A DNA stretch of 64,000 nt from Lachnospiraceae bacterium (GCA_017442585.1 JAFRZM010000035.1:29014-93013); one strand, 5' to 3'; shown: positions 16,689 to 26,210, numbered from the stretch's first letter. Notes: generated from the letters alone by a model not told the origin. Program-made: numbers and translations.

Positions 16689-18323
16689 TTAAGCCTTGAT
16701 GTTTAAAACGTTTCCGTTATCCATCATCATCTTTGCAACAACCATGTCTTCTTCAGACATAAGGCCTCTTAATCCGTTAAGATCGAGTTCATTAAGATTG
16801 ATTCCGTTTATTGAGCGGAAATGTTTCTTTGTTTCTTCCTGCATTTCCTGAGCTAACTGCTCCTGCTCTCTTGATCCTTGTTGCTGAAGATTCTGTTCAA
16901 AAGCATGGCTTTCAACTGTAACTTCAACGTCTGAAATTCTAACTCCCTGCTGCTCAAGATTTGTTTTAAGCTGTGAAAGATTTGCTTCGATAGCATTCTT
17001 TGCCGCTTCTGTCTGAGCTATTACCTTAGCGCTTACAACGCCGTCCTTGGTTGCCACTTCTACAGTAACCTTACCAAGATTTGCAGGATTAAGCTGGAAT
17101 GAAATCTCCTGAATCTTATTGTCCTTCGACATTACTTCGATGTACTCTGTAAGCTGGTTAACAACCTGGTTTAATTCAACTACAGGAAGTTCTCCGACAG
17201 GAATTTCGTTTGTAGGATTATGGTTAATGATTATCGGATCATCATCCTTTAAACCTAATGCTCCATGTCTGTGCCTTTTAATAAACTGATCAACAAGCTT
17301 TTTAAGTTCATCGCTGTCACCGGATTTGAACCAATCAGGAATCTCTTCATCATTGAATTCTTCGTTTTCATCCGAATCAACATCGTCAAAGAGATTTTCT
17401 TTAACACGATCATTGGTTTCAACAGTTTTATTTTCGGTAACGACAGCTACATTATTAACGTCATCATTATCAAAAATCACATCTTCGACACGATTATTTG
17501 CAGAACCTGAAGTATCATCTGCTCTTACTAAAGAATCATCAAATACCTCCAATACTGAATCGTCATCGCTTTCAACCTGTGATGCAACATTAATTTCGGT
17601 AAACGCCTTATCAATGACACCAAGTTCAACAAAATCATGTGACTTTGTCATCATTTCCGAAATATCAATCGTTCCTTCAGGAAAAACTTCCTTTACGATG
17701 TCTGCAAACTGATTTGAGAGATTTTTGAAACTCTCATCGCTTACAACATCAACAGGTTCAATATTCTTTCCCGAAAGTTCAATAAATACTTCCGAAAGTT
17801 TTGATGAATCCAAAAGATCCGTCATAAGGAAACCGTTTTTGTCAAGTGCGGTATTAACTTGTTCTTCGGTAACATTTAACTGTTCCGTCAGAATTGTCAT
17901 CATCTGGGACGCGAGATAAACCAAGCAATCAGCCATCTCCTCCACAGCTGTTTCTTCATCATGCGGATAAGCATCATTAACAACTTCATCTGCAGGTTCT
18001 ACTTCTGTAACGTCTCCTGTTTCATCGGAAGAACCGTTTACCTCAGAAGTGCTTACTGCATTAAACATAGCTTCTGCCTTTTCCTTTGAAGACGCTTTAG
18101 AAACTGCTGTGTTGGAGTAGCCGGCTTCGTTTTTCTTCATCCATGACTGACTCGCTCCCCTGTCTTCTACTTTAAACTCGAGATTCTTTTTGCCCGCATT
18201 GGAAAGGATATTTCCAAAGTCTGGTAGTCCGGACTGATTTAAATCTTCAAATTTATTCGAAGAAATTCTAGCACCTGCATTCCCAAGCTGAGATACAAGC
18301 ATAGAAATTGTCGCGTCTGTCAT
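16689..18323 (-). CDS. fliK: FliK hook-length control protein
   Basis: FliK is the exported ruler that measures the hook and triggers the FlhB switch. I place the start at the second ATG (18,321-18,323), since the first ATG overlaps the AGGAGG site. The product has 544 residues: a long, very acidic, low-complexity N-terminal and middle region (about 40-370), typical of an unfolded ruler. The C-terminal Flg_hook domain follows (about 395-490), with ISFQLNPANLGKVTVEV and LKTNLEQQGVRISDVEV, then a Gln/Glu-rich tail. It is followed by flgD. FlhB in this locus keeps its NPTH site. Confidence 0.9.
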   Translation of the reverse strand: MTDATISMLVSQLGNAGARISSNKFEDLNQSGLPDFGNILSNAGKKNLEFKVEDRGASQSWMKKNEAGYSNTAVSKASSKEKAEAMFNAVSTSEVNGSSDETGDVTEVEPADEVVNDAYPHDEETAVEEMADCLVYLASQMMTILTEQLNVTEEQVNTALDKNGFLMTDLLDSSKLSEVFIELSGKNIEPVDVVSDESFKNLSNQFADIVKEVFPEGTIDISEMMTKSHDFVELGVIDKAFTEINVASQVESDDDSVLEVFDDSLVRADDTSGSANNRVEDVIFDNDDVNNVAVVTENKTVETNDRVKENLFDDVDSDENEEFNDEEIPDWFKSGDSDELKKLVDQFIKRHRHGALGLKDDDPIIINHNPTNEIPVGELPVVELNQVVNQLTEYIEVMSKDNKIQEISFQLNPANLGKVTVEVATKDGVVSAKVIAQTEAAKNAIEANLSQLKTNLEQQGVRISDVEVTVESHAFEQNLQQQGSREQEQLAQEMQEETKKHFRSINGINLNELDLNGLRGLMSEEDMVVAKMMMDNGNVLNIKA

Positions 18324-18402
18324 AAGATACATCCTCCTTTCTTAAGATTACCGGATATCCGGTTTATATACTTAAAAAGTTGCAATACAACTTTAAAGTA
18401 AC

Positions 18403-19239
18403 TTAAGGTTCCATGAGTTCCGTAAGACTAGCTGCTATCGTCGGGTCCATGGCGGCCAATATCTCACCACGCGCCTGCGCATTCATATTCTTAAGAATTT
18501 TTGCACAAAGCGGCAGGTCGTTAGTCATCTTCTCCATGATTGCCGCAGCTGCCTTCGGCTTCATAGTCGAATATGCTTTAACGTAGTCATCCAATTCTTC
18601 CTGATCCTGGATTTTGGTTATAACCTGTTTATAGATTGTTGCCGCATTTTCCGGATTGATTTCCTCATAGTACTTCTTATATTCTTCTATATCGGGTGCA
18701 TCATCCGAAAAAACAACCTCTTGATAAAAATTTTCTCGAATTTTTTCAAACTGAGTCTGCTGTTGCTCGAAAACACGGAGTCTATTGATTTCTTCATTAA
18801 GAGAATCGATTAATTCCTGATTTTCTCCCTTTGAACTCTTGAGGTCTTCAATCTCGCGCTCCAGACCCTTAATACGTTCAATTGCTTCTTCCATTGTTGC
18901 AAAAGCATACGGATCCTCTTCGAGCGGATCTTTTACCTCAGGCAAAATCTCTTTGACATAAGGCACATCCTTAAAAATGGGATAAAGCACTGTCGATCCA
19001 AAGCCTCCGATATCCCATTTGATAAGAAGCGCAAACAAAAGTAACCATAATGCAATAAGAACTACAGCGACCATAAAAAGCAATACTTTGCTTCCTTTGC
19101 CCACATCTTCGTTATCATCTTCTTCCATCATGGCTTGTTGCTTATTAAGTTTTTTCTCTTCTTTCTTTCGGGCTTTTTCAGCCTTTTTCATTTCCTTTTC
19201 GTCTAACGCGCCCTCTTCATTTTCGAATTCTTCTGCCAT
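18403..19239 (-). CDS. MotE/YlxF-like flagellar membrane protein
   Basis: This 278-residue protein occupies the ylxF position between fliJ and fliK. It begins with a highly charged Lys/Glu segment (about 1-48) and has one membrane helix near 53-75 (VLLFMVAVVLIALWLLLFALL). A coiled coil follows at about 115-165. The C-terminal domain is of the MgtE-N/FliG-middle type, with repeated AAAIMEKMTNDLPLCAKIL and ARGEILAAMDPTIAASL units. In other bacteria MotE chaperones MotC, but no motC is seen here. A role in basal-body or stator assembly is an inference from family and place. Confidence 0.8.
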   Translation of the reverse strand: MAEEFENEEGALDEKEMKKAEKARKKEEKKLNKQQAMMEEDDNEDVGKGSKVLLFMVAVVLIALWLLLFALLIKWDIGGFGSTVLYPIFKDVPYVKEILPEVKDPLEEDPYAFATMEEAIERIKGLEREIEDLKSSKGENQELIDSLNEEINRLRVFEQQQTQFEKIRENFYQEVVFSDDAPDIEEYKKYYEEINPENAATIYKQVITKIQDQEELDDYVKAYSTMKPKAAAAIMEKMTNDLPLCAKILKNMNAQARGEILAAMDPTIAASLTELMEP

Positions 19240-19261
19240 TAGCTCACCACCATTTCCTTAT

Positions 19262-19711
19262 TTACGATTCCCCGGCATGCCTAAAGCTTACCAACTGATC
19301 TATCTCTTTACTTTCTTCATATTCGGCCTCTTTTTTATATTCTTCAAAGGCCTTTTCTCTCATTATCTCATACGTCTTACGATTAACCATTGCTTCCTGC
19401 AAACGGATACGCGCGGCTTCGACATTTTTCTCCGCGACATGAACAGCAATCATCTGTGTTCTTATGCGGCTTTTCATTATATCAATCGAATGCTTTATAT
19501 TATTGACGTTTTGAACATCCAAAGTACCCGACAAAGCCTCTCGAAGATCGTTCTCATACTCTTCACGTTGCCTTAAAAGTTCACGAAGCTTATCTTCTTC
19601 TTCAGAAAGTTTAAGATTTGCTTCTCTAAAAGCTTGTTTTTCCTGATCTTCAAGTTTTAGCTGAAGATTCAAAACACTTTGCAGGGAAAAGCTAAATTTT
19701 TTCATTTGCAT
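19262..19711 (-). CDS. fliJ: FliJ flagellar export chaperone
   Basis: FliJ is the coiled-coil stalk of the export ATPase. The 149 residues are almost all predicted helix with heptads, starting MQMKKFSFSLQSVLNLQ, a typical FliJ N-terminus. Charged repeats such as EEDKLRELLRQREEYEN follow. There is no membrane segment. It lies 18 bases downstream of fliI, whose product it fits into. Sequence conservation is weak, so order is an important part of the call. Confidence 0.9.
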   Translation of the reverse strand: MQMKKFSFSLQSVLNLQLKLEDQEKQAFREANLKLSEEEDKLRELLRQREEYENDLREALSGTLDVQNVNNIKHSIDIMKSRIRTQMIAVHVAEKNVEAARIRLQEAMVNRKTYEIMREKAFEEYKKEAEYEESKEIDQLVSFRHAGES

Positions 19712-19729
19712 TTCCCTCCTTTACCAAAC

Positions 19730-21031
19730 TTACGCAAATATATCTTCCAACATCTTAACTTCTTCATCAAATTCGAACCTGTCGGCAGTCGACTGCATAA
19801 TAAAATCTTTAATCTTACCAATCTTATCTATCGCATAGTCTATATCCGGATTTGCGCCTCGCTTATATGCGCCGATATTAATAAGATCTTCCGCCTCATT
19901 ATATACGGAAAGCACATTTTTAAACGTTCCCGCAGCTTTTTTATGCTCAGGTGTCGCTATAGCTGACATAACACGGGAGATACTTGCCAGTATATCAATT
20001 GCAGGATACTGATTACGCTGTGCCAACTTTCTTGATAAAACTATATGTCCGTCTAAAATACCTCTTGCCGTATCGGTTATCGGTTCATTGAAATCATCAC
20101 CGTCTACAAGAACCGTATAAAGTCCCGTAATGGACCCCACTTCCGAGGTTCCTGCACGTTCCAGAAGTTTCGGCATCTCAGCATAAACCGACGGCGGATA
20201 TCCTCTTGTAACAGGCGGCTCACCACTCGCAAGACCGATTTCACGCTGGGCCATTGAAAAACGGGTAAGCGAATCCATCATCAAAAGGACGTCTTTTCCT
20301 TGTTCTCTGAAATACTCGGCTATAGCGGTTGCCGTCTTAGCTGCTTTATTTCGAATTAACGCCGGCTGGTCTGATGTAGCAATAACTACAACCGACCTCG
20401 CCATACCTTCAGGACCCAAATCCCGTTCAATGAATTCTTTAACCTCACGTCCACGCTCTCCGATAAGAGCGATGACATTTATATCAGCTTTAGTGTTTCT
20501 CGCAAACATGCCGAGCAAAGTGCTTTTACCTACTCCGGAACCTGCAAATATACCGATACGTTGCCCCTTGCCGACTGTAATAAGACCGTCTACAGCTTTT
20601 ACACCGAGCTGTAATACGTCACTTATAATCTTACGCTTCATAGGATCAGGCGGCATCGCCTCAACCAACGCCTCACCACCATTTATAGTCGTGTCGGAAT
20701 CGGTTATGCGGCCGAGTCCGTCTAATGTATGACCCAAAAGTTCATCACTAACCGTAACCATAAGCGGTTTATTGGTATTCTCAACTATAGAACCGATTCC
20801 TATACCGTCAGCCCTACCAAATGGCATAAGAATAAGGCGGTTGTCACGGAATCCTACTACCTCGCAGTATATTTCATCTCCGTCTTCGCCGCCTGCTTTA
20901 ATCTTGCAGATATCATTAAGCTTAGCCTCGGGACCGATCGATTCAATTGTAAGTCCTACTATCTTAACAACTTTACCAAGTCTTAAAAAGTAGTCTTCCG
21001 CCTTAAGGGCCTCGTACTTTGCGATATCCAA
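19730..21031 (-). CDS. fliI: FliI flagellum-specific export ATPase
   Basis: FliI is the F1-beta-like hexameric ATPase that helps deliver substrates to the export gate. The 433-residue protein contains Walker A GIFAGSGVGKST (about 163-174), the GERGREVKEFIERDLG segment, Walker B DVLLMMDSLTRF, and the downstream GEPPVTRGYPPSVYAEMPKL motif typical of FliI rather than ATP synthase. It is flanked by fliH, its regulator, and fliJ, its stalk. Confidence 0.96.
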   Translation of the reverse strand: MDIAKYEALKAEDYFLRLGKVVKIVGLTIESIGPEAKLNDICKIKAGGEDGDEIYCEVVGFRDNRLILMPFGRADGIGIGSIVENTNKPLMVTVSDELLGHTLDGLGRITDSDTTINGGEALVEAMPPDPMKRKIISDVLQLGVKAVDGLITVGKGQRIGIFAGSGVGKSTLLGMFARNTKADINVIALIGERGREVKEFIERDLGPEGMARSVVVIATSDQPALIRNKAAKTATAIAEYFREQGKDVLLMMDSLTRFSMAQREIGLASGEPPVTRGYPPSVYAEMPKLLERAGTSEVGSITGLYTVLVDGDDFNEPITDTARGILDGHIVLSRKLAQRNQYPAIDILASISRVMSAIATPEHKKAAGTFKNVLSVYNEAEDLINIGAYKRGANPDIDYAIDKIGKIKDFIMQSTADRFEFDEEVKMLEDIFA

Positions 21032-21046
21032 TTGATTATCTCCTTA

Positions 21047-22072
21047 TCAATTATTTCTGGAAAGCATCAATATCTTCTTCTTTAAACCATTTAGTTCAGT
21101 ATCAAAACCACAATCGAATATTCCATACTCGGTTTCAATCTTACAATCTTTCTCCGTAAATGATTCTTCACGAAGAACATCAATAGAAACATCCGCTCCC
21201 ACAAGTTCACGAATATCATCAATTGATTCTTTAATATAATCAAAATTATCTTTTGAAACCTTAATTACAATCTGTTTCGGACTCTCCATACCAAGGATTG
21301 TCTTTTTAATGAGGTAAAAGATTATATCACTATAATCTTTAATTCCGACACCAAGCACCTCATCAAATACCGAAAGAAGTGTTGGTACAAGTTCGCTTTC
21401 CATTGAAGTAAAACGAGCATTGTATTCTTCTTCAAGGTTTTGTCTCTTGGCATTTATAGAATCCAATGCTTCAGCCTTTTCAGCTTCAAAAGCTTGCCTT
21501 GCATCATTTAATGCTTTATTGTATGCCTCCTGATAAAGACTGTCGGATTCGCGCTTGGCCTGCTCCTTGACTTCTTCGATATATTGCATGGCGCGTTCCC
21601 TTAAAGATGCCATAACTTCTTCATCCGAAAGCTTTGGCGGGACATCGTCATACTGCATACCCTGGTCTTTTTCGCCACAGTACGATTCTTGCGGATCGGC
21701 ATATGGATCTTTTGAATACTCAGTCGTCTCATCTCCCAATGAGTCATGGAGGCTATCCGGAGATAATTCTTCTGCATTTAATCCCGGCACAAATCCTGAA
21801 TCGGCATTATTATGTGCTTCATCGGAGTAAGTCTCCTCACCGTTATCTTCGAAAAGCGCGCTGCTGTCCCTATCCTCAAAGAGTGCATCCTCATCGGACG
21901 GAATCCTTTCTTCCGGGATTTCTTCAGGTTCCTTCGATACATTAATTCCCGGTTTAAAAGCATTCTTTTCAGCATTACGCTTTTGAATTTCTTTCATTCT
22001 CTCGTTGGAATCAATAACTCTTTTACTTAAGCTACCGGACATTCCGTTAGGTGATCTGTATAAGTTATACAA
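21047..22072 (-). CDS. fliH: FliH export ATPase regulator
   Basis: FliH binds FliI and ties it to the C-ring. The 341-residue protein has an acidic disordered N-terminal region (about 30-150) rich in Asp, Glu and Ser, longer than in model FliH proteins. A coiled coil follows at about 155-215 (SLYQEAYNKALNDARQAFEA). The C-terminal V-type ATPase E-subunit-like domain includes SKDNFDYIKESIDDIRELVG. It overlaps the end of fliG by 8 bases. Confidence 0.9.
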   Translation of the reverse strand: MYNLYRSPNGMSGSLSKRVIDSNERMKEIQKRNAEKNAFKPGINVSKEPEEIPEERIPSDEDALFEDRDSSALFEDNGEETYSDEAHNNADSGFVPGLNAEELSPDSLHDSLGDETTEYSKDPYADPQESYCGEKDQGMQYDDVPPKLSDEEVMASLRERAMQYIEEVKEQAKRESDSLYQEAYNKALNDARQAFEAEKAEALDSINAKRQNLEEEYNARFTSMESELVPTLLSVFDEVLGVGIKDYSDIIFYLIKKTILGMESPKQIVIKVSKDNFDYIKESIDDIRELVGADVSIDVLREESFTEKDCKIETEYGIFDCGFDTELNGLKKKILMLSRNN

Positions 22073-23072
22073 CTATCTCATCACCTCCGCCTCGAGAAAT
22101 AACAATCTCTCCGCTGTCCTCTAACTTACGAATTATACCAACGATCTTCTGCTGCGCTTCCTCAACATCCTTCATACGTACAGGGCCCATGTATTCCATA
22201 TCTTCCTGAATCATAGCAGCAAGACGTTTTGAAAGGTTCTTGAATACAACATTCTTAACCTCTTCGTTAGCAACCTTAAGTGCAACTCCAAGGTCTTTAT
22301 TATCAACATCGCGAAGTACACGCTGGATAGCACGGTCATCAAGCAACAAGATATCCTCGAATACGAACATCTTCTTTCTGATTTCGTCTGCAAGTTCCGG
22401 CTCTTCGATTTCCAATGTTTCCATGATATGTTTTTCTGTACCACGGTCTACAGAGTTTAATATTGCTACGATAGCATCTACACCACCGACAACCGTGTAG
22501 TCCTGGTTAATAAGTGATGCAAGCTTTCTTTCAAGTACAGACTCAACTTCCTTAATGATATCCGGACTGGTTCTGTCCATAAGAGCTATACGCTTTGCAA
22601 CATCGGATTGCTTTTCAGGCGGTAACGCACTTAATATCATTGAAGACTGATTTGGCGCAAGATATGAAAGAATCATTGCGACCGTCTGCGGGTGCTCATC
22701 CTGAATAAAGTTTAATACCTGAGTAGGATCAGCCTTACGAACAAATTCAAAAGGTCTAACCTGAAGAGACGCAGTAAGTCTTGTAATAACTGCCTGTGCT
22801 TCTTCATCACCCAATGCTTTCTCAAGAAGGTCTCTTGCGTAACCGATACCACCTTCTGCAATGTACTGCTGAGCAAGACATACCTGATAAAACTCATTAA
22901 GTACGTCTTCCTTATCCTGCGGTGATACAGAACGGGTATTGGCAATCTCAAGGGTTAAAGTCTCAATTTCCTCTTCCTTAAGGTGCTTAAATATGAGCGC
23001 GGATTTTTCAGGTCCTAAAGCGATTAAAAGAATCGCCGCTTTTTGTACGGATGATAATTCGCTTGATCCCAT
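22065..23072 (-). CDS. fliG: FliG rotor switch protein
   Basis: FliG is the rotor protein that meets MotA and mounts on FliF. The 335 residues show the N-terminal FliF-binding domain (LSSVQKAAILLIALGPEKSA) and the middle domain with the EHPQT segment (DEHPQTVAMILSYL). The C-terminal torque helix carries charged residues in EDILLLDDRAIQRVLRDVD. Length and residues are standard. The gene is 3 bases from fliF. Confidence 0.96.
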   Translation of the reverse strand: MGSSELSSVQKAAILLIALGPEKSALIFKHLKEEEIETLTLEIANTRSVSPQDKEDVLNEFYQVCLAQQYIAEGGIGYARDLLEKALGDEEAQAVITRLTASLQVRPFEFVRKADPTQVLNFIQDEHPQTVAMILSYLAPNQSSMILSALPPEKQSDVAKRIALMDRTSPDIIKEVESVLERKLASLINQDYTVVGGVDAIVAILNSVDRGTEKHIMETLEIEEPELADEIRKKMFVFEDILLLDDRAIQRVLRDVDNKDLGVALKVANEEVKNVVFKNLSKRLAAMIQEDMEYMGPVRMKDVEEAQQKIVGIIRKLEDSGEIVISRGGGDEIVV

Positions 23073-23075
23073 ACC

Positions 23076-24683
23076 TTAATTCCAATCCTCCTCGAGCCAG
23101 TTACGAAGTAGCGCTGCAGCTGCTTCAGGGTTTTCTTCAACAAACTTTTCTATCAATATTCTGGTCTGAGACTTCTCTGTATATCCGATATCCTCAAGTT
23201 GATCTTCTGCAGCCTTTGTGGATTCAAGAAGTGTCTCAACCGACAATTCAGGTTCAAGTTCTTCTTCTTTAACAGGTCTTGTTGCCTTAAATACAACGAA
23301 TCCAAGTAATAAGAAGATTATTACGGCAAGTGCAATCTCGATATAATCCATTACAGTTCTTGTAGGACCTGCCGAATAGTTAAAGCAAGGAACTTCGTAA
23401 GCTATAATGGTGATATTCGCTTTTGCAAAACCTGTCGCATTGGCAATCATATCATAATACTCATCCGAAACCTCAAGCTGAACAGTTTCATTATGATTCT
23501 CTTTAAATTCATCAAAAGTAATACCGTCAAGCTGACCTGTACTCTTTAATACATCTTCATCATAATACTTATATGAAATTGCAACCAAAGATACAGTTGA
23601 ACTACTATAATTTATCGTTCCTCCGAGATCAACCGTTTCGGTAATCTTTGAGTTTAAAGCATAATTCTTTGTAATATCGGAAATAGTTGTTGAAGTGTTA
23701 TTACCGTCCTGAATTACATATGTTGTATCCGAATCGTTACTATCAGTACCCGGAACTCCAGCGTAACCGCCTGTCGATTCTTCGTTGTACGCAGATTCAT
23801 TCGTAAGATAACCTTCTTCTCTTCCTTCAGCTACGGAATAAACCGTATCTGTAATCGTTTTTGAAGTCCAATCCATGTTAAGATTTAATGCGACTTCGAC
23901 ATTTTCAAAAACCTTTGTCCCAAGCATAACAGCCTTAATCTGATTCTTAATGAATGCTTCCTGGCTGCTCTTGGCTGAAGCCTGCTTGCTTAATGTACCT
24001 GCAGTTGTATTCTCATCACCACCGGCAAAAAGCACATTAGACTGATAATCAAGAATTGTAACACCTTCTGTAGTCGAATCACCGACAGCAGTTGCGACAA
24101 ACTTTGCTATACCCTCTGCCTGTCCTTCTTCCAAAGGTTTTGAAAGCTTAAGTTTAACCGAGGCAAAAGTTATCTGATTTCTGGCAAGAATCGTACCGTC
24201 GTCAACCGGAATATGAAGATTGACCGTTGCTTCTTCGATATTGTCAAAGCCTTCAAGATCTTTCTTTAACTGCTGCTCCAAGTAGTAAGCATGCTTCTTC
24301 GTCATATCGGATTCTGTGGTGGTAAAGCTTCTGTTTGTGACATCTTCTATAGTGTAAGCATCCGACTGAATCTTATTTACACCCAAAAGATATCTGGCTG
24401 TAGTTTTGTCCTCGTCTCTAACCTTAAAGGTAAGACCATCTTCGCTTATCGTATAATCGATAGATGTATCCGAATCCAATAATTCCTTTATCGAATTAGC
24501 TTCCTTAATAGATTCGGCGGTAACAAGCACTACCATCTTCGGTCTTGTAAGTACAACAACCAAAATGGTAAGCGCCAAAATAACGCTTAAGGTTATACCT
24601 ACAAGCATTATCTGTTGTTTCCTTGTGAACTTTTTCCACCATTCGACGATCTTATCTAAGATCTTCTTAATTCTCTCCGGCAT
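23076..24683 (-). CDS. fliF: FliF MS-ring protein
   Basis: FliF builds the MS ring, the base of the flagellum in the cytoplasmic membrane. The 535-residue protein has two membrane helices (about 25-48 and 437-460). Between them are ring-building domains with FDNIEEATVNLHIP and the YscJ/FliF pattern. The C-terminal cytoplasmic tail ends ENPEAAAALLRNWLEEDW, the conserved FliG-binding peptide. It follows fliE and precedes fliG. Confidence 0.96.
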   Translation of the reverse strand: MPERIKKILDKIVEWWKKFTRKQQIMLVGITLSVILALTILVVVLTRPKMVVLVTAESIKEANSIKELLDSDTSIDYTISEDGLTFKVRDEDKTTARYLLGVNKIQSDAYTIEDVTNRSFTTTESDMTKKHAYYLEQQLKKDLEGFDNIEEATVNLHIPVDDGTILARNQITFASVKLKLSKPLEEGQAEGIAKFVATAVGDSTTEGVTILDYQSNVLFAGGDENTTAGTLSKQASAKSSQEAFIKNQIKAVMLGTKVFENVEVALNLNMDWTSKTITDTVYSVAEGREEGYLTNESAYNEESTGGYAGVPGTDSNDSDTTYVIQDGNNTSTTISDITKNYALNSKITETVDLGGTINYSSSTVSLVAISYKYYDEDVLKSTGQLDGITFDEFKENHNETVQLEVSDEYYDMIANATGFAKANITIIAYEVPCFNYSAGPTRTVMDYIEIALAVIIFLLLGFVVFKATRPVKEEELEPELSVETLLESTKAAEDQLEDIGYTEKSQTRILIEKFVEENPEAAAALLRNWLEEDWN

Positions 24684-24721
24684 GACTCTCTCCTTATTCC
24701 ATTAAAAAGATAACTAAAAAT

Positions 24722-25033
24722 TTATACCGAAATGTTCATTAACTCTTTATATGCATCCATTACTCTGTCTCTGACCGCAACAGTATACTGAAGTGCTATA
24801 GTCGCCTTCTGCTGTGCAATCTGAAGGTCATGAGTATTGTTTGATAAGCCTAAGGCAAACTTAATCTCCTGCTCTTCAGCTTTATTCTGAAGATCGGATG
24901 TCTCCTGAAGCATATCTTTTGCAGACTGCAACACAACATCAAAGCCATTATCACGGCTTACATTCTTGTATGAGCCTGTCGCCATTCTGTTATATTGTGC
25001 TGATATACCTTTTAAAGTATTAACGGCATCCAT
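24722..25033 (-). CDS. fliE: FliE rod-MS-ring junction protein
   Basis: FliE connects the MS ring to the rod and is the first exported protein. The protein has the usual 103 residues. The C-terminal half carries NNTHDLQIAQQKATIALQYTV and ends with RDRVMDAYKELMNISV, very close to the FliE consensus. It sits between flgC and fliF. Confidence 0.94.
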   Translation of the reverse strand: MDAVNTLKGISAQYNRMATGSYKNVSRDNGFDVVLQSAKDMLQETSDLQNKAEEQEIKFALGLSNNTHDLQIAQQKATIALQYTVAVRDRVMDAYKELMNISV

Positions 25034-25045
25034 TTAAAAACCTCC

Positions 25046-25489
25046 TTAACTCTGACCAAGTGAAAGGCCGGTCGTAAGTATACTCTTACTTGCTTCAAAT
25101 GCAGTAGCATTAGCTTCATAAGAACGGGTTGTATCAATAAGATTGGTCATTTCTGTAACTATATTAACATTAGGATATGAAACATATCCGTTTTCATCCG
25201 CATCAGGATGAGACGGATCATAAGTCATGATGAAATCAGACTCATAATCTTCTGTTAAAGAATATACCTTTACACCGTTACCTATTGCGCCATACTTTGT
25301 GCGGGCAAGATGATGATGGAAAGGAAGTGTATCCTTTTCGGTAAATGTAACTACCTGGCGTCTGTACGGTGTTCCGTTAGCCGTTCTTGTAGTATTAACG
25401 TTTGCTATATTTTCCGCTATTACATCGGATCTGAAACGCTGTGCGGTAAGACCCGAGGCAGATATATTCAAAGACTGAAATACTGACAT
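25046..25489 (-). CDS. flgC: FlgC proximal rod protein
   Basis: FlgC is one of the proximal rod subunits. The 147 residues open with SLNISASGLTAQRFRSDVIAEN, followed by IANVNTTRT, the rod-protein motif. They close with MTNLIDTTRSYEANATAFEASK, the matching C-terminal helix. It lies 13 bases from fliE and 27 bases from flgB. Confidence 0.95.
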   Translation of the reverse strand: MSVFQSLNISASGLTAQRFRSDVIAENIANVNTTRTANGTPYRRQVVTFTEKDTLPFHHHLARTKYGAIGNGVKVYSLTEDYESDFIMTYDPSHPDADENGYVSYPNVNIVTEMTNLIDTTRSYEANATAFEASKSILTTGLSLGQS

Positions 25490-25516
25490 AAAATGCCTCC
25501 TTTATTATTCATAAAA

Positions 25517-25912
25517 CTATTTGATTGCAGATTTAATTCTTGAGAACTCATCACCCATACTCTGAATCAATCCTTTATAAGTGAACTGATTGGCAGCAAG
25601 TTCCACCTGTTCCGTCTCCGGGTCTACATTATTTCTGTCAAGTCTGTATGAATAATCATATGCTTCCCTGTCTATTCTTGATTTAACATTCAAGTGATTA
25701 AGATGAATATCCTTGATCTTATCATCGAGATATTCATATTTAGACTTACCCAATTCCCTGGTTAAAACAGATTCAAAGTCAACATCACGTCGTTTAAATC
25801 CCGGAGTATCCTGATTGGCAATGTTGTTGGCAAGTACTTCGTTACGAAGATAGCTTGCATCAGCAGCCTTATCAAGGACATCAATATAATCATAAATGCC
25901 TGATTTTATCAT
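25517..25912 (-). CDS. flgB: FlgB proximal rod protein, first gene of the fla/che operon
   Basis: FlgB is the most proximal rod subunit. The 131 residues contain VLANNIANQDTPGFKRRDVDFES (residues about 27-50), the family signature, and a C-terminal VELAANQFTYKGLIQSMGDEF helix. It is the first gene of the operon, preceded by AAAGGAG and about 48 bases after a good sigma-A-type promoter. No gene lies between it and codY. Confidence 0.95.
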   Translation of the reverse strand: MIKSGIYDYIDVLDKAADASYLRNEVLANNIANQDTPGFKRRDVDFESVLTRELGKSKYEYLDDKIKDIHLNHLNVKSRIDREAYDYSYRLDRNNVDPETEQVELAANQFTYKGLIQSMGDEFSRIKSAIK

Positions 25913-25959
25913 TTCTTACTCCTTTCACCACAAAATATAGATATACTATCTCTTTATCT

Positions 25960-25987
25960 ATTATAAAGATAATTGTAAAAAAGACAA
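25960..25987 (-). promoter_or_regulatory. Candidate fla/che operon promoter
   Basis: The minus strand reads TTGTCT, 16 bases, TATAAT. The -10 box is perfect and the -35 box matches four of six. It ends 48 bases before the flgB ATG, leaving a short leader with AAAGGAG. This would be the vegetative promoter comparable to Pfla/che of Bacillus. Confidence 0.6.
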
Positions 25988-26072
25988 GTAGTTTTTCATC
26001 ATTTTTAACATCATATTGTGTATTTATTTTTCCAGAGCACAATCTCTTGATTTAAAATGATTTATGCTCATC

Positions 26073-26164
26073 GCCCAATATCTTGTGGTTTTTGTGTTTT
26101 TGCCATTTATAAAATCACGAATAAATTAGTTAATGCTTTTTAAATCACCCCCAATATCTTGTTG
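26073..26164. repeat. Two NrdR-box-like repeats (26,073-26,088 and 26,149-26,164)
   Basis: A 13-base identical word, CCCAATATCTTGT, occurs twice in the same orientation, 76 bases apart. Each copy fits the NrdR operator core CwAtATaTwGtG: CAATATCTTGTG at eleven of twelve positions, and the second copy with one more mismatch. NrdR usually represses ribonucleotide reductase genes, and none is seen in this window. Whether these sites act on flgB, on a lost gene or not at all is open. Confidence 0.4.
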
Positions 26165-26174
26165 TTTATTATAT

Positions 26175-26210
26175 CAAAAAAGGACCTATAGAATGCTCTA
26201 TAAGTCCTTT
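26175..26210 (-). terminator. Rho-independent terminator of codY
   Basis: On the minus strand a 15-pair stem (AAAAGGACTTATAGA with its partner, one G-U pair) closes a 4-base loop. It runs into TTTTTT, about 30 bases past the codY stop. The wobble pair would be a C-A mismatch on the other strand, so the element is built for minus-strand transcripts. It isolates codY from the flagellar operon. Confidence 0.85.

Noticed and set aside
26058-26144. Plus-strand frame of 28 codons in the flgB-codY gap
   Set aside because: No Shine-Dalgarno sequence, overlaps the NrdR-like repeats, and not recognisable.
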